DNA from: Morganella morganii H1r
GTDB taxonomy: Bacteria; Pseudomonadota; Gammaproteobacteria; Enterobacterales; Enterobacteriaceae
Direction of reading: 5' to 3'
NCBI RefSeq assembly: GCF_000633515.1
Contig: NZ_AYMP01000010.1
Location: 218,474 to 282,473 of the forward strand
DNA: 64,000 bases
Made by a program: the position numbers and the translations under genes. Shown here one piece after another: positions 9,557 to 18,460 of this stretch; the first letter of the stretch is position 1, and the number at the start of each line of letters is the position of its first letter. A model generated the notes under the pieces. That model was not told where the DNA came from. It ran no database searches and saw only the letters and a list, made by a program, of their open reading frames with translations.

Positions 9557-10255
9557 TCAGTTCAGGGACAGCGGATAGGTATTGATGGCACCGAAATCGT
9601 CGATCAGTGTCAGCGAATAGTGATTTCCGGCCGGTAATCCGGCTGCGGCAGGCAGCGTGAACTGAGAATAAGGGGCAATCATCGTGCCTTCTTCCGCCAG
9701 ATCACGGCTGTTTGCGGTCCCTTTCAGGCCGAGAATATTAATATGATACGGAGAATCATTTTTCAGAATATAGTGCTGACCGTCACGGGTGAATGTCAGG
9801 CGGGTATGGGCTTTATCCGCACTCAAGGTCAGGCCGGACGGGCGGTAAAACAGTTTGATACGGGAGCGGATAGCAATCTGCATCATGTTTTTATCCGCAC
9901 TGTTCTCCGGCAGCGGCGGAATATCCAGTAAATTCAGATAAAACAGGGACTCTCTGTCTGCCGGAAGCTGTACCGGCGTCATTTTCACCCGCAGCTGCTG
10001 ACCATTTTTACCGTCGATTTTCACCACCGGCGGTGTCAGAATAAACGGAACATTGGCGGTCTCCGGGGTGGAATCGGGGTTGCCGTCATCAATCCACGCC
10101 TGGACTAATGCCTGCTGTGTCCCGGTGTTAAATAATTGTACCGGAACCTCTTTGCTTCCCTGCGGATAAATAACACGGGTGGAGTTAATAATAACATTCG
10201 CCCGGCTGACAAATGTCACCGCCAATAATAATAATGTTAAGATACTTTTTTTCAT
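9557..10255 (-). CDS. Periplasmic fimbrial chaperone (operon A)
   Basis: A 232-residue PapD-like chaperone. After the signal peptide (MKKSILTLLLL, ending SRA) comes the conserved INSTRVIYPQGSKEVPVQLFN strand region, then RESLFYLNLLDIPP and IAIRSRIKLFYRP, which carry the conserved Arg/Lys cleft and the family signature. It folds subunits by donor-strand complementation and delivers them to the usher. I chose the Met at 10255 since the upstream in-frame Met lacks a better signal peptide. Confidence 0.93.
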   Translation of the reverse strand: MKKSILTLLLLAVTFVSRANVIINSTRVIYPQGSKEVPVQLFNTGTQQALVQAWIDDGNPDSTPETANVPFILTPPVVKIDGKNGQQLRVKMTPVQLPADRESLFYLNLLDIPPLPENSADKNMMQIAIRSRIKLFYRPSGLTLSADKAHTRLTFTRDGQHYILKNDSPYHINILGLKGTANSRDLAEEGTMIAPYSQFTLPAAAGLPAGNHYSLTLIDDFGAINTYPLSLN

Positions 10256-10273
10256 GATAGGTATTTTCAAAAA

Positions 10274-10300
10274 TCAGGCCTCTGAATTAAAGAGGCCTGA
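10274..10300 (-). terminator. Intercistronic hairpin after the operon A pilin
   Basis: A perfect 10-bp stem (10274-10283 with 10291-10300, 7-base loop) is followed on the minus strand by five T. It lies between the pilin and chaperone genes, so it should let most transcripts stop after the pilin and keep pilin mRNA in excess. Confidence 0.7.
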
Positions 10301-10305
10301 AAATA

Positions 10306-10860
10306 TCAAAAGTAAGACAGATTATATGTCAGCATGGTATTGATTTTACCCGGCTGAGCAGGTTCACTGCCGACTTTGTAATATTTTGCATAAAACTGCA
10401 TAACACCATTATCAGCCATAATTTTTGTATCGTATGGCGTATTTAAATTAATGACTTCATCACTTTTTTGTGACGTTAACGCAATCCCGACATTTTTATG
10501 ATTGCCTTTCTCATCCGTTTCCTGGTTGATCAGATAATTACCGTTATTGGCAATCAGATTGGTGGATGCGAAATTAATATGCAGTGATTTTTTATCTTTG
10601 TCGCTGGCGTTACAATCTGATAATTCTAGAGAAAATGCTTTTTTCCCTTCATCTATTGCGCCCGGATGATTGATTTGATTAACCGTAATCGGATCTAATA
10701 ATACCGACATGTTTGCATTACCATTATTAATGGTACAGGTAGCATCTGTAATGAAGCCGGTAAAATTGATGGAACCACCGGATGCGGTGGTCGCCGCAGA
10801 CACAGAGTTAGCAACAAAAATAAGAGAAAGAGACGCTGCAAGAGCGAATTTTTTATTCAT
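10306..10860 (-). CDS. Major fimbrial subunit (operon A)
   Basis: A 184-residue pilin, first gene of operon A. The start at 10860 gives a signal peptide (MNKKFALAASLSLIFVANSVSA); the longer reading frame would add an unlikely leader. The mature protein has the pilin pattern: GSINFTGFITDATCTINNG near the N-terminus, a second Cys in LSDCNA about 60 residues later, and the C-terminal NTMLTYNLSYF strand with the penultimate Tyr bound by the chaperone. The region is more AT-rich than the rest of the operon. Confidence 0.88.
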   Translation of the reverse strand: MNKKFALAASLSLIFVANSVSAATTASGGSINFTGFITDATCTINNGNANMSVLLDPITVNQINHPGAIDEGKKAFSLELSDCNASDKDKKSLHINFASTNLIANNGNYLINQETDEKGNHKNVGIALTSQKSDEVINLNTPYDTKIMADNGVMQFYAKYYKVGSEPAQPGKINTMLTYNLSYF

Positions 10861-11556
10861 TATCCTCTCCGGGATGGAATATATAATAAATCCGGCAACG
10901 GAATTAATTACGTTACCTGTAAATTTATTTTTAGTCATAGTGATTTTTAGCTGATTCTGAAAAAACAAATCAGCAGGGTTTATTTAGTTAGTAGCATCAA
11001 TAAGAAATAGTTTTCCCCAGCAATTTTTTATTACCGTTAACAGGAAAGAAGTTTCTTATACATCAGAATGGAAGGCATAACTAAAACGAAACAGATTATA
11101 TAGTCACGAAATGATTAATTGAAGTATTTTTCTGATTTTATAATTAAAAGGTAGGTTTTATCTGTAATATCCGGATACAGACAGTTACTTATGGATTTAT
11201 ATACTGTGTTTTTATGTTATTACGATGTTATGCATTGATTGTTGTTAATATTTTTAAATATTCATTTAATATATGTTAAAAAACGCAGTATTTAATATTA
11301 TTTTTTCTTTATAATGATTGATTGTAACAATTAAGAATAATTATCATTAACAGTATTAACAGCGAAAAATCAATCACTCAGAATGATCCTGCTATTCATT
11401 ATCGGCACAATCACAGATAACTTTAATTGTTTTCAACTTTATTTTAGGTACAGAAGGATAACTATCAGAATCAGCTGATAACGAGTGTAACTGTTTATAT
11501 GGCGATTATTTCAGGCGGGGAACGCGGCGGGCAGCGTTACGGCTGCCCGGACAGGA
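10861..11556. other. Gene-free AT-rich region upstream of fimbrial operon A
   Basis: About 700 bases without a credible gene. It must hold the promoter of operon A. It is strongly AT-rich, as expected of an H-NS-silenced fimbrial promoter. I found no inverted repeats long enough to suggest an invertible element and no recombinase gene adjoins it. A hairpin (cgggcagc / gctgcccg) at 11527-11548 sits behind the small gene that follows. Confidence 0.5.
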
Positions 11557-11739
11557 TCAGTTTTTGTTCTGTTTATGGAAAGCCAGACGCTCTTCAAAAT
11601 AGGCTTTCAGGTGAGATGCCAGCCCGTGAATTTTGTCATCCAGCTGACGAACCAGAAATTCATCGCTGTTCATATCATCAACCCGCTGCATAGCGAGGTC
11701 ATCAACATATACTTTTTCCTGCGGGGTCAGTTGTGCCAT
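11557..11739 (-). CDS. Small conserved-looking hypothetical protein
   Basis: A 60-residue, highly charged, probably helical soluble protein (MAQLTPQEKVYVDDLAMQRV...). I do not recognise the family. A purine-rich site (agagagac) precedes the ATG and the coding composition looks real. It stands alone between the operon A promoter region and the divergent recX-like gene. Confidence 0.55.
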   Translation of the reverse strand: MAQLTPQEKVYVDDLAMQRVDDMNSDEFLVRQLDDKIHGLASHLKAYFEERLAFHKQNKN

Positions 11740-11812
11740 TGTCTGTCTCTCTGAATATAGTGGGAATATGGTATGTTATCACGATTTTAACGGATAACAC
11801 GCAGGTGTCACG

Positions 11813-12268
11813 ATGGATGAAAAACAACTTTATCATTATGCCATATGGTTGCTGGGACGGCGGGAATATGCCGGCGCAGAACTGGCCCGCAAACTGAAAC
11901 GGAAAATAGCCGAAAAGCAGGAAACCTCCCCGACGGAAGAGCGTGTTCTGCCCCGGGTGATGGCGCGGCTGACCGACTCACAGTATCTGGATGACACCCG
12001 CAGTATCGCGCTGTTTTTTCAGGCCGGGGTGAGAAAATTGCACGGGCCGGTGAGGATCCGCCGGGAATTACGCCAGAAAGGGTTTGACGGTGAACTGATT
12101 GATGCGGTTTTTTCCGCGCAGGAGACCGACTGGTTTGAACAGGCCCGTGAGGCAAAAATGAAGAAATTCGGGGAAAGCCGTCCGGCGGACTATAAAGAGA
12201 AGCAAAAACAGATGCGTTACCTGATGTACCGGGGTTTTACGTCAGATCAGATTTATGAGCTGTACTGA
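11813..12268 (+). CDS. RecX-family regulatory protein
   Basis: A 151-residue protein built of three-helix repeats typical of RecX: YAIWLLGRREYAGAELARKLKRK, then LTDSQYLDDTRSIALFFQ, then GPVRIRRELRQKGFDGELIDAVF. RecX binds RecA filaments and limits their activity. It is an orphan here, with no recA next to it, so it may be a second family member; the symbol is left blank for that reason. E. coli RecX is slightly longer at 166 residues. Confidence 0.7.
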   Translation: MDEKQLYHYAIWLLGRREYAGAELARKLKRKIAEKQETSPTEERVLPRVMARLTDSQYLDDTRSIALFFQAGVRKLHGPVRIRRELRQKGFDGELIDAVFSAQETDWFEQAREAKMKKFGESRPADYKEKQKQMRYLMYRGFTSDQIYELY

Positions 12269-12280
12269 CACTGCCCGGTG

Positions 12281-12651
12281 TTATTTGTTTTTATTCAGAG
12301 CCTGTTGTATGGCGTCATGGTAACGGTGCCGGAGAAAATCCGTATTGAGCCCCGCCTGCTGCATCTGTAATGCCAGCAACCGTAAGCGTTTGTTTGTCTG
12401 CTCATATTCTGTGCTGTCCGGCGGCAGAGCGGACAATAATTCCGCCAGTGAAACCGACTCCTGCGGGCCAGTAATGCAGGGGGAAGATACCCTGCATTTT
12501 TCAGTAACCGGTAGCCCACCCGAAGTTCCGGCGGAACATGGCTGTCATCATCAAGCGTGAGTGGCTTACCTTCTCCTGCCAGTCCTTCTAATTCTCCGCT
12601 TTCAAGCGCCGCCTGAATATGGCGCTCTGCCAGTGTGTCAAAAATCGTCAT
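12281..12651 (-). pseudogene. YhdN/DUF1992 (DnaJ-C28-like) gene with a one-base frameshift
   Basis: The first ~65 codons read like E. coli YhdN: FDTLAERHIQAALESGELEG, LTLDDDSHVPPELRVGYRLLKNAGYLPPAL. Near 12466 the frame is lost. Continuing in the next frame restores the family sequence (ESVSLAELLSALPPDS, LLALQMQQAGLNTDFLRH) to a TAA at 12281-12283. The total span of 371 bases is one short of 124 codons, consistent with a single-base deletion. The uncorrected frame instead runs to 12295 as a 118-residue protein with an alien tail. It could be a real pseudogene or a sequencing error. Confidence 0.8.
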
Positions 12652-12747
12652 AGCGCTTCTGTTCCCCCTGTTACCGATTCATTATAGCAGTGTCTTTTCC
12701 CCGCATAAATCATCTGTCTCAGTCAAAAAATCCGCATTTACTGCTGA

Positions 12748-13163
12748 ATGATAAATGAATTACATCAGGAGGATAAGTGCATTGATATTCATTTTCAGTG
12801 CCTCTGCGGAAGCCGGTTACAGCATGGCGGCACCGGACTGAAAATGAAAGGTGAGCGCAGCAACAGCGTGGATACTCGTCCCGGTGCCCGCCTGACTTAC
12901 GTAAATCAGAAGCAGTCCGATCAATCCGCGCAGCCGTTTGTTGAGGTGAACTGGCTGTACAGTAATGCGAAGAGTGATATGACCTTTAATAATCACTACA
13001 CCTTCAGTGATGATATGCCCGCCAGCCGGGTGGAAATCAAAGCGGGCGCGGAAGGGCAGATTTCACCAAACCGCGCGTCCGGGGTAACGTCTCCCGCCAG
13101 ATGGGGGCGAATAATTACTCCGGTGACCGTGCGATGATCGGTGTGAAATACCAGTGGAAATAA
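12748..13163 (+). pseudogene. Remnant of an autotransporter beta-barrel
   Basis: A fragment of the C-terminal barrel of a classical autotransporter. TGLKMKGERSNSVDTRPGARLTYV, then QPFVEVNWLYSN and RVEIKAGAEGQIS match the same positions in the intact autotransporter at 49226-51895. The frame breaks near 13063; the next frame gives GNVSRQMGANNYSGDRAM and ends GVKYQWK at the stop 13161-13163, the usual barrel terminus. There is no passenger domain or signal peptide. Confidence 0.75.
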
Positions 13164-13181
13164 GCTGAACCGCTGAGATAA

Positions 13182-13215
13182 AAATCCCCCTGTGTTGCCA
13201 CAGGGGGATTTTTTT
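13182..13215. terminator. Strong bidirectional terminator
   Basis: A 13-bp perfect stem (13182-13194 with 13199-13211) and a 4-base loop are flanked by A-rich and T-rich runs. It serves the autotransporter remnant on the plus strand and pgtP (stop 13274) on the minus strand. Confidence 0.88.
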
Positions 13216-13273
13216 ATCAATAACGTTCCTGATGTCAGCGCCGCGGCGCGAAAGGGTAACGAACAGTGTGAAA

Positions 13274-14677
13274 TCAGTTAGCAGAAGCCGGTTCTAATGT
13301 CACTTTTTTGGTTTTTTCTTCTGACAGTGCCTGCTGACGGTTACGTTCCAGTTCCAGCGCACCAAAGTGAGACAGAATACAGAAGATGATGCAGCAGACG
13401 ATACCGCCTAACAGCAGATAGAAACCACCGTGCCAGCCCATACGGTCAACAATGAAGCCGAACAGGGTGGTTCCCAGGGTTGCACCCAGGATGTAGCTCA
13501 TAAAACCGCGTAAACCTACCGCAGAACCGACCGCGAAGCTCGGGACGATTTCCATGGTCTGCACGGATGCCAGGAACTGAGGCACATAAATCAGGCAACC
13601 GACAACCGCAGCGAAGAAGGTGACGACGGCCAGGGACTGGCTCTGCCAGTAACCGATCAGGCAGAAGAAAATCAGCGTCATACAGACGATCGCCAGCGGC
13701 ATTCTGCGGCCTTTGAACAGTTTGTCTGTCAGCCAGCCTGCCAGCAGGGTGGACGGAATCGCTGCCCATTCGAAGAACAGGAAAGCCACACTCATCTGAT
13801 CTTTGCTGAAGTTTTTCTCGGTCAGCAGATAAATCGGCAGCCAGCTGATGATCCCGAAACGTACCATGTACACGAACACATCAACAAACGAGACATACCA
13901 GGCATTTTTGTTTTTCAGCACATAGGTGCAGAAAATCTGAAATGCAGACATATTTTCCGGAGACTGCTCTTTCTGCGCGTCGGATAACACCACTTTTTCT
14001 TCCGGCATCATTTCCGCCAGCGCCGGTAAGCCTTCCTGTTCCGGAGAACCTTTACCCAGCAGCAGGACGACCACCGCGAAGATCACCGCGATAACCGCCG
14101 GAACCGCATAGCTGGCCGCCTGCCAGTGCTCAGTACCGAGAACCGCGAAGGCTGCCCCCACGATTGGTGCAACGATACCGCCGCCGACGTTGTGGGAGAT
14201 ATTCCAGAAAGCCCCGATACGACCGCGTTCACGGCGCGGGAACCATTTGGCGATAGTAATAAAAGAAGGACCGACGCCCATGCCCTGGAACAGACCGTTG
14301 AGGGCAACGAAACCGACGAACAGCCAGAATGCGCCGCTGAAGCCCATACCGAGGTTAACAACGGCACAGAGGATCAGACCAAAGGCCATAAAAGCTTTCG
14401 GGCTGGCTTTATCCGCCAGGCTGCTCATAATTCCTTTACTGATCCCGTAAGTGATCAGCATGCAGCTGGTTAACATACCGATCTGCGTTGTGGTCAGATC
14501 GAGGTTTTCTTTCAGATACGGCGTGGAGAGCGTAAAGTTATTGCGGACAATATAATACGCTAAGTAACCGAGGAACACGCTGAGCAATGCCTGAACGCGA
14601 TAGCGTTTGTAAGTGGCAGGCACTTTTTCAGGTGCGACTTTATTTTTTGCCATAGCCGGCTTTAAAAATGACAGCAT
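13274..14677 (-). CDS. pgtP: Phosphoglycerate transporter PgtP
   Basis: A 467-residue, 12-TM major facilitator of the organophosphate:phosphate antiporter family. It closely follows Salmonella PgtP: RYRVQALLSVFLGYLAYYIVRNNF, VGPSFITIAKWFPRRERGRI, FWNISHNVGGGIVAPI and MPEEKVVL. It imports 3-phosphoglycerate, 2-phosphoglycerate and phosphoenolpyruvate in exchange for phosphate. The start is preceded by aggtga. It is divergent from pgtCBA, whose products induce it in Salmonella. Confidence 0.93.
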   Translation of the reverse strand: MLSFLKPAMAKNKVAPEKVPATYKRYRVQALLSVFLGYLAYYIVRNNFTLSTPYLKENLDLTTTQIGMLTSCMLITYGISKGIMSSLADKASPKAFMAFGLILCAVVNLGMGFSGAFWLFVGFVALNGLFQGMGVGPSFITIAKWFPRRERGRIGAFWNISHNVGGGIVAPIVGAAFAVLGTEHWQAASYAVPAVIAVIFAVVVLLLGKGSPEQEGLPALAEMMPEEKVVLSDAQKEQSPENMSAFQIFCTYVLKNKNAWYVSFVDVFVYMVRFGIISWLPIYLLTEKNFSKDQMSVAFLFFEWAAIPSTLLAGWLTDKLFKGRRMPLAIVCMTLIFFCLIGYWQSQSLAVVTFFAAVVGCLIYVPQFLASVQTMEIVPSFAVGSAVGLRGFMSYILGATLGTTLFGFIVDRMGWHGGFYLLLGGIVCCIIFCILSHFGALELERNRQQALSEEKTKKVTLEPASAN

Positions 14678-15203
14678 AATTTCACCTGCAGAAATGTATT
14701 TTAAAATAGGATTACTGTGTGTATGGTCTTTTTTTTTCTGACAGAGTCATCATGTTCCGGCTGAATAAATATCTCAATATCATGGTTTTGAGTCACTTTT
14801 GACTCAATATGAAATATAAGAGGTATAAAATGACACAAATAAGTTTATTGGTATGTTTGTTTTGTATCACTATGAAAAACATTGTGAAATTAATGAGGAG
14901 AATGATAAGTAAAAATGAATGAATAGCTTTTATATTGAACTTAAAGGCTTTTATTCTTATTTTGTCGTTGCAGTAATTTATTGCTATTATTGTTTCCTGC
15001 ATTGTTATTATCTGTTTATGGCGATGATTTAAAATATCACGTCAATTACCGTGCCTGTTTGTTATTTTCTTTAATATCTGCGGTGCAGATGCCGGTAAAC
15101 AAACGGGTAATATTTGTCTCAAACGGGCTTTTGCGACAAACTGAAAAAGATGTCATTTTTTTGATGTGAATCACACCCCGCAAACGAATACAGAACTCAG
15201 CTT
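14678..15203. promoter_or_regulatory. pgtP-pgtC divergent control region
   Basis: A 526-base AT-rich spacer without a credible gene. Near pgtC it holds two copies of caaacggg exactly 20 bases apart (15100-15107, 15120-15127), an overlapping dyad tttgtc-N16-gacaaa (15113-15140), and a compact palindrome tgtgaatcaca (15165-15175) 29 bases before the pgtC ATG. These are candidate activator sites. I saw no convincing sigma-54 promoter on either strand. Confidence 0.5.
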
Positions 15204-16460
15204 ATGCCACAACGCCGAATCCGCCGCTTTGCGGCCAGTATCATAACCGCCGCCGCACTGATATTCAGTCTGTCAGCATCCGCGAAACCGGATGAACTGG
15301 TGATTGCCACCACCCTTTCACCGGAAGCGACTGCTCATATTATCAGCAGCTGGCAGCAGCAGCCCGGCGCCGTCCGTATCCGGACCATTAACCGCACCAG
15401 TGCGGCACTGGAGCGTCTGCTGGATACTCCGGCACTGGAAGATGTTGATCTGGTGGTGACATCATCGCCGATGTTATTGCAGCATTTACAGGAGCATGAC
15501 CGGCTGGCGGAGCTTCCGGATCTGCCGGATGTTTCCCGGCGTCTGGTGCCGCTGCGGCTGCGCGGTAATGCGGCTGCGGTGGCATTTTCCGGTTACGGCA
15601 TTCTGGTGAATAAGCGGCGGATGGCGGAAAGCAATCTGCCGGTTCCGGCATCGTGGGATTCCCTGACCGACAGCCGCTATCAGGGGTTACTGCTGATGAG
15701 CAGTCCGTCACGCTCGGACACCTATCATCTGATGGTCGAATCGCTGTTACAGCAGCGCGGCTGGGATGAGGGCTGGGCGCTGCTGCTTAATGTTTCCGGG
15801 AATCTGGCGACTATCTCATCACGCAGTTTCGGTGTGGCGGACAAAATCAAAGCCGGGCTGGGCGGGGCCGCCCCGGTGATTGATAATTACGCCTGGCTGC
15901 TGCTGGGTGACCCGGAGCTGGCTTTTAATTATCTGCCGGATTCCGCCACATCCCCGACCTTTGTCGCGATAAGCTGCCACAGTCTGAACAAAGAGAAGGC
16001 CCGCGCCTTTATCCGTTTTCTGCTCAGTGAGCAGGGGCAGAACGTGCTGGCGGACAGCAGTACCGGTAAATATCCGGTCACACCGCTGCCGCAGGGAAAT
16101 CCGCGTGAGCCGGTGCAGCGCCGCCTGCTGAATTCCCCGCATCAGATGGATGAGAATCTGGTGCTCAAACGTCAGCGCATGGTGCAGCAGCTGTTTGATA
16201 CTGCGATCACCTTCCGTCTGACGGAATCCATCGACGCCTGGCGTGCCCTGTATACCGCCGAAGCCCGGGTGAAGCATCCGCTGCCGCATATCCGTGCTCT
16301 GCTGACCGCCATGCCGGTCTCTGTACAGGAGAGTACAGACCCGGCCTATTACTCGCGTTTTGACGATAACCGCAAAGCGGAGGAAGAGTATATCCGCTGG
16401 CAGAAGTTCTTCCGCGAACAGCAGCGCAAAGCGATTGCTGAACTGGAGAAAGTCCGGTGA
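15204..16460 (+). CDS. pgtC: Phosphoglycerate transport regulatory protein PgtC
   Basis: A 418-residue periplasmic protein with a signal peptide ending SASA and a solute-binding-like fold (KPDELVIATTLSPEATAHIISSW; later FVAISCHSLNKEKARAFIRFLLSEQGQ). In the Salmonella Pgt system PgtC is the exported component that, with PgtB, senses external phosphoglycerate and relieves repression of pgtP. It overlaps pgtB by 4 bases (GTGA). Confidence 0.88.
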   Translation: MPQRRIRRFAASIITAAALIFSLSASAKPDELVIATTLSPEATAHIISSWQQQPGAVRIRTINRTSAALERLLDTPALEDVDLVVTSSPMLLQHLQEHDRLAELPDLPDVSRRLVPLRLRGNAAAVAFSGYGILVNKRRMAESNLPVPASWDSLTDSRYQGLLLMSSPSRSDTYHLMVESLLQQRGWDEGWALLLNVSGNLATISSRSFGVADKIKAGLGGAAPVIDNYAWLLLGDPELAFNYLPDSATSPTFVAISCHSLNKEKARAFIRFLLSEQGQNVLADSSTGKYPVTPLPQGNPREPVQRRLLNSPHQMDENLVLKRQRMVQQLFDTAITFRLTESIDAWRALYTAEARVKHPLPHIRALLTAMPVSVQESTDPAYYSRFDDNRKAEEEYIRWQKFFREQQRKAIAELEKVR

Positions 16461-18460
16461 AACAACGTATTGCCCGTTATATTGGTCGTTTCAGTATCAG
16501 CGCTATCCTGCGCGGCGCGTTTGTGATCGGCACGCTGATGACACTGATTGTCAGCTGTGTGAGCCTGTATGCCTGGCAGGCGCAGAACCGGCAAATCCGC
16601 TACGCGCTGGGCGATTATTTTCCGCGTATTCAGGCATCGTTTCTGATCGAAGGGCAGCTGAATACGCTGGTGGATGAACTGAATGAGTTTCTGAAAGCGC
16701 CGGATACCGTTGCGCGTCTGCAGCTGCGTAATCAGATCACCCTGCATTTGTCGCAGATCGAAGCGATCAACCGGAAACTGAGCGGCCAGGATCAGGCACA
16801 GATAGCGGCGATTGTGCAGCAGGGGCAGGCACTTCTGCAGCGCCTCGATAATTCCTTGTATACCCTGTTTCTGGCGCGGGAAAATGTAAACACACTGTCC
16901 GCGCGGATCGCCTGGCTGCATGACGATTTCAATACAGAGCTCAGTTCGCTGTCACAGGATATCAGCTGGCAGCAGGGATCTCTGCTGGATCAGATAGAGC
17001 AGGATCCGTCCCGGGCTATCGCCTTACAGGGCAGCCTGCGCAAAGTGCAGGGGGAGTTACAGCTGATCTATACCCTTGCCCGGCTGGAGGGACAGATTAT
17101 GGACGATCTGACCGGGCGTCTGCGTGACGAGCAGAATGAAAACACGGAAAGCAGCGCCGGCTCACACAGTTATGTCCGTTATCTCACCTATCTGAAGTCC
17201 GGTGCGGAATCAAATGAAACGGCACTGGATCTGTACCCGAGTACCGTGACACTGAGTCAGACCATTGATGAGCTGCTGGATATCGGCCTGTCTGACAGCA
17301 AAATGCCCGGTGTGCTGAAAAATTACCGCGCGGCAAAAGCAGAGCTGGCGGCTGCCACAGCAGAAAAGGATCGCATTCTGGAGCGGTTCCGCACTCAGCT
17401 GGATGTGCAGCTGGATAACAGCCACAGTCAGTTACAGACCCTGAATCATCATCTCTCCGGTATTATGAGCTACAGCGGCACCATCATTATTATTACCGCG
17501 CTGCTGGCATTATTACTGGCGGTGATCTTTAACCACTATTTTATCCGTACCCGGCTGGTCCGGCGCTTTACGGTGCTGAATCAGGCGGTTGCACGGATCG
17601 GACACGGTGATCTGACGGCGGATATCCCGGTTGAGGGACGGGATGAGATCGGCCGGGTGGCAATGCTGCTGCGTCAGACGCTCAATCAGATCAACCGGCA
17701 AAAAGCGCAGCTGGAGCAGGAGATCACCGACAGAAAAGCCATTGAGGCTAATTTACGCGCCACTCAGAATGAGCTGATCCAGACCGCCAAACTGGCGGTG
17801 GTCGGGCAGACCATGACCACCCTGGCGCATGAAATCAATCAGCCGCTGAATGCATTATCCATGCACATTTATATGGCGAAGCGGGCACTGGCGGCAGACG
17901 GAAACACCCATGCCGTGAATGCCCTGAATAAATCCGTGCAGCTGATCACGCGAATGGACGGTATTATCCGCTCTCTGCGCCAGTTTGCCCGGCGGCGGGA
18001 TGACGGCGCGACATTACAGCCGATTGATTTGCACCGGAGCATTCAGGATGCGTGGGATATCCTGGCACTGCAGAACAAAATGCGTGATGTCATTCTGCAT
18101 CAGCCTGATTTTCTGCCGCAGGTACAGGGAGATACCATCGGTATACAGCAGGTGCTGGTCAATATGCTGTCCAATGCGCTGGATGCCTCACCGGCAGCGG
18201 CGGAAATTGTCATCGATTTTGCGGAATCCGGTGATGAAATTTCCCTCTTTATCAGTGATAACGGCAGCGGCTGGCCTATAGAACTGGCGGATTCACTGAT
18301 GAAACCCTTCACCACCAGTAAAGAAATCGGTCTCGGGATCGGCCTGTCGGTCAGCAGCTCAATCATGCAGCAGCTGGGCGGCAGTCTGCGGATCGCATCC
18401 ACACTGACCGGTAACGGATGTGTGATCCTGAGTTTTAAAAAGGTAATTGAATATGCTTGA
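16457..18460 (+). CDS. pgtB: Sensor histidine kinase PgtB
   Basis: A 667-residue inner-membrane kinase starting at GTG. TM1 (about residues 19-38) and TM2 (about 340-365) enclose a large periplasmic helical domain, followed by a HAMP-like segment (GRDEIGRVAMLLRQTLNQI). The phosphoacceptor is His458 in TLAHEINQPLNAL. The ATPase boxes are VNMLSNALDA (N), DNGSGWP (G1) and GLGIGLSVSSSIM (G2). It relays the phosphoglycerate signal, with PgtC, to PgtA. Length matches Salmonella PgtB. Confidence 0.92.
   Translation: MKQRIARYIGRFSISAILRGAFVIGTLMTLIVSCVSLYAWQAQNRQIRYALGDYFPRIQASFLIEGQLNTLVDELNEFLKAPDTVARLQLRNQITLHLSQIEAINRKLSGQDQAQIAAIVQQGQALLQRLDNSLYTLFLARENVNTLSARIAWLHDDFNTELSSLSQDISWQQGSLLDQIEQDPSRAIALQGSLRKVQGELQLIYTLARLEGQIMDDLTGRLRDEQNENTESSAGSHSYVRYLTYLKSGAESNETALDLYPSTVTLSQTIDELLDIGLSDSKMPGVLKNYRAAKAELAAATAEKDRILERFRTQLDVQLDNSHSQLQTLNHHLSGIMSYSGTIIIITALLALLLAVIFNHYFIRTRLVRRFTVLNQAVARIGHGDLTADIPVEGRDEIGRVAMLLRQTLNQINRQKAQLEQEITDRKAIEANLRATQNELIQTAKLAVVGQTMTTLAHEINQPLNALSMHIYMAKRALAADGNTHAVNALNKSVQLITRMDGIIRSLRQFARRRDDGATLQPIDLHRSIQDAWDILALQNKMRDVILHQPDFLPQVQGDTIGIQQVLVNMLSNALDASPAAAEIVIDFAESGDEISLFISDNGSGWPIELADSLMKPFTTSKEIGLGIGLSVSSSIMQQLGGSLRIASTLTGNGCVILSFKKVIEYA

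Noticed and set aside
14793..15169. Two short overlapping ORFs (69 and 62 codons) in the pgtP-pgtC spacer
   Set aside because: AT-rich, no ribosome binding sites, no recognisable sequence; they cover the expected divergent promoters.
15165..15175. tgtgaatcaca considered as a CRP site
   Set aside because: The half-sites TGTGA and TCACA are separated by one base rather than six, so it does not fit CRP.
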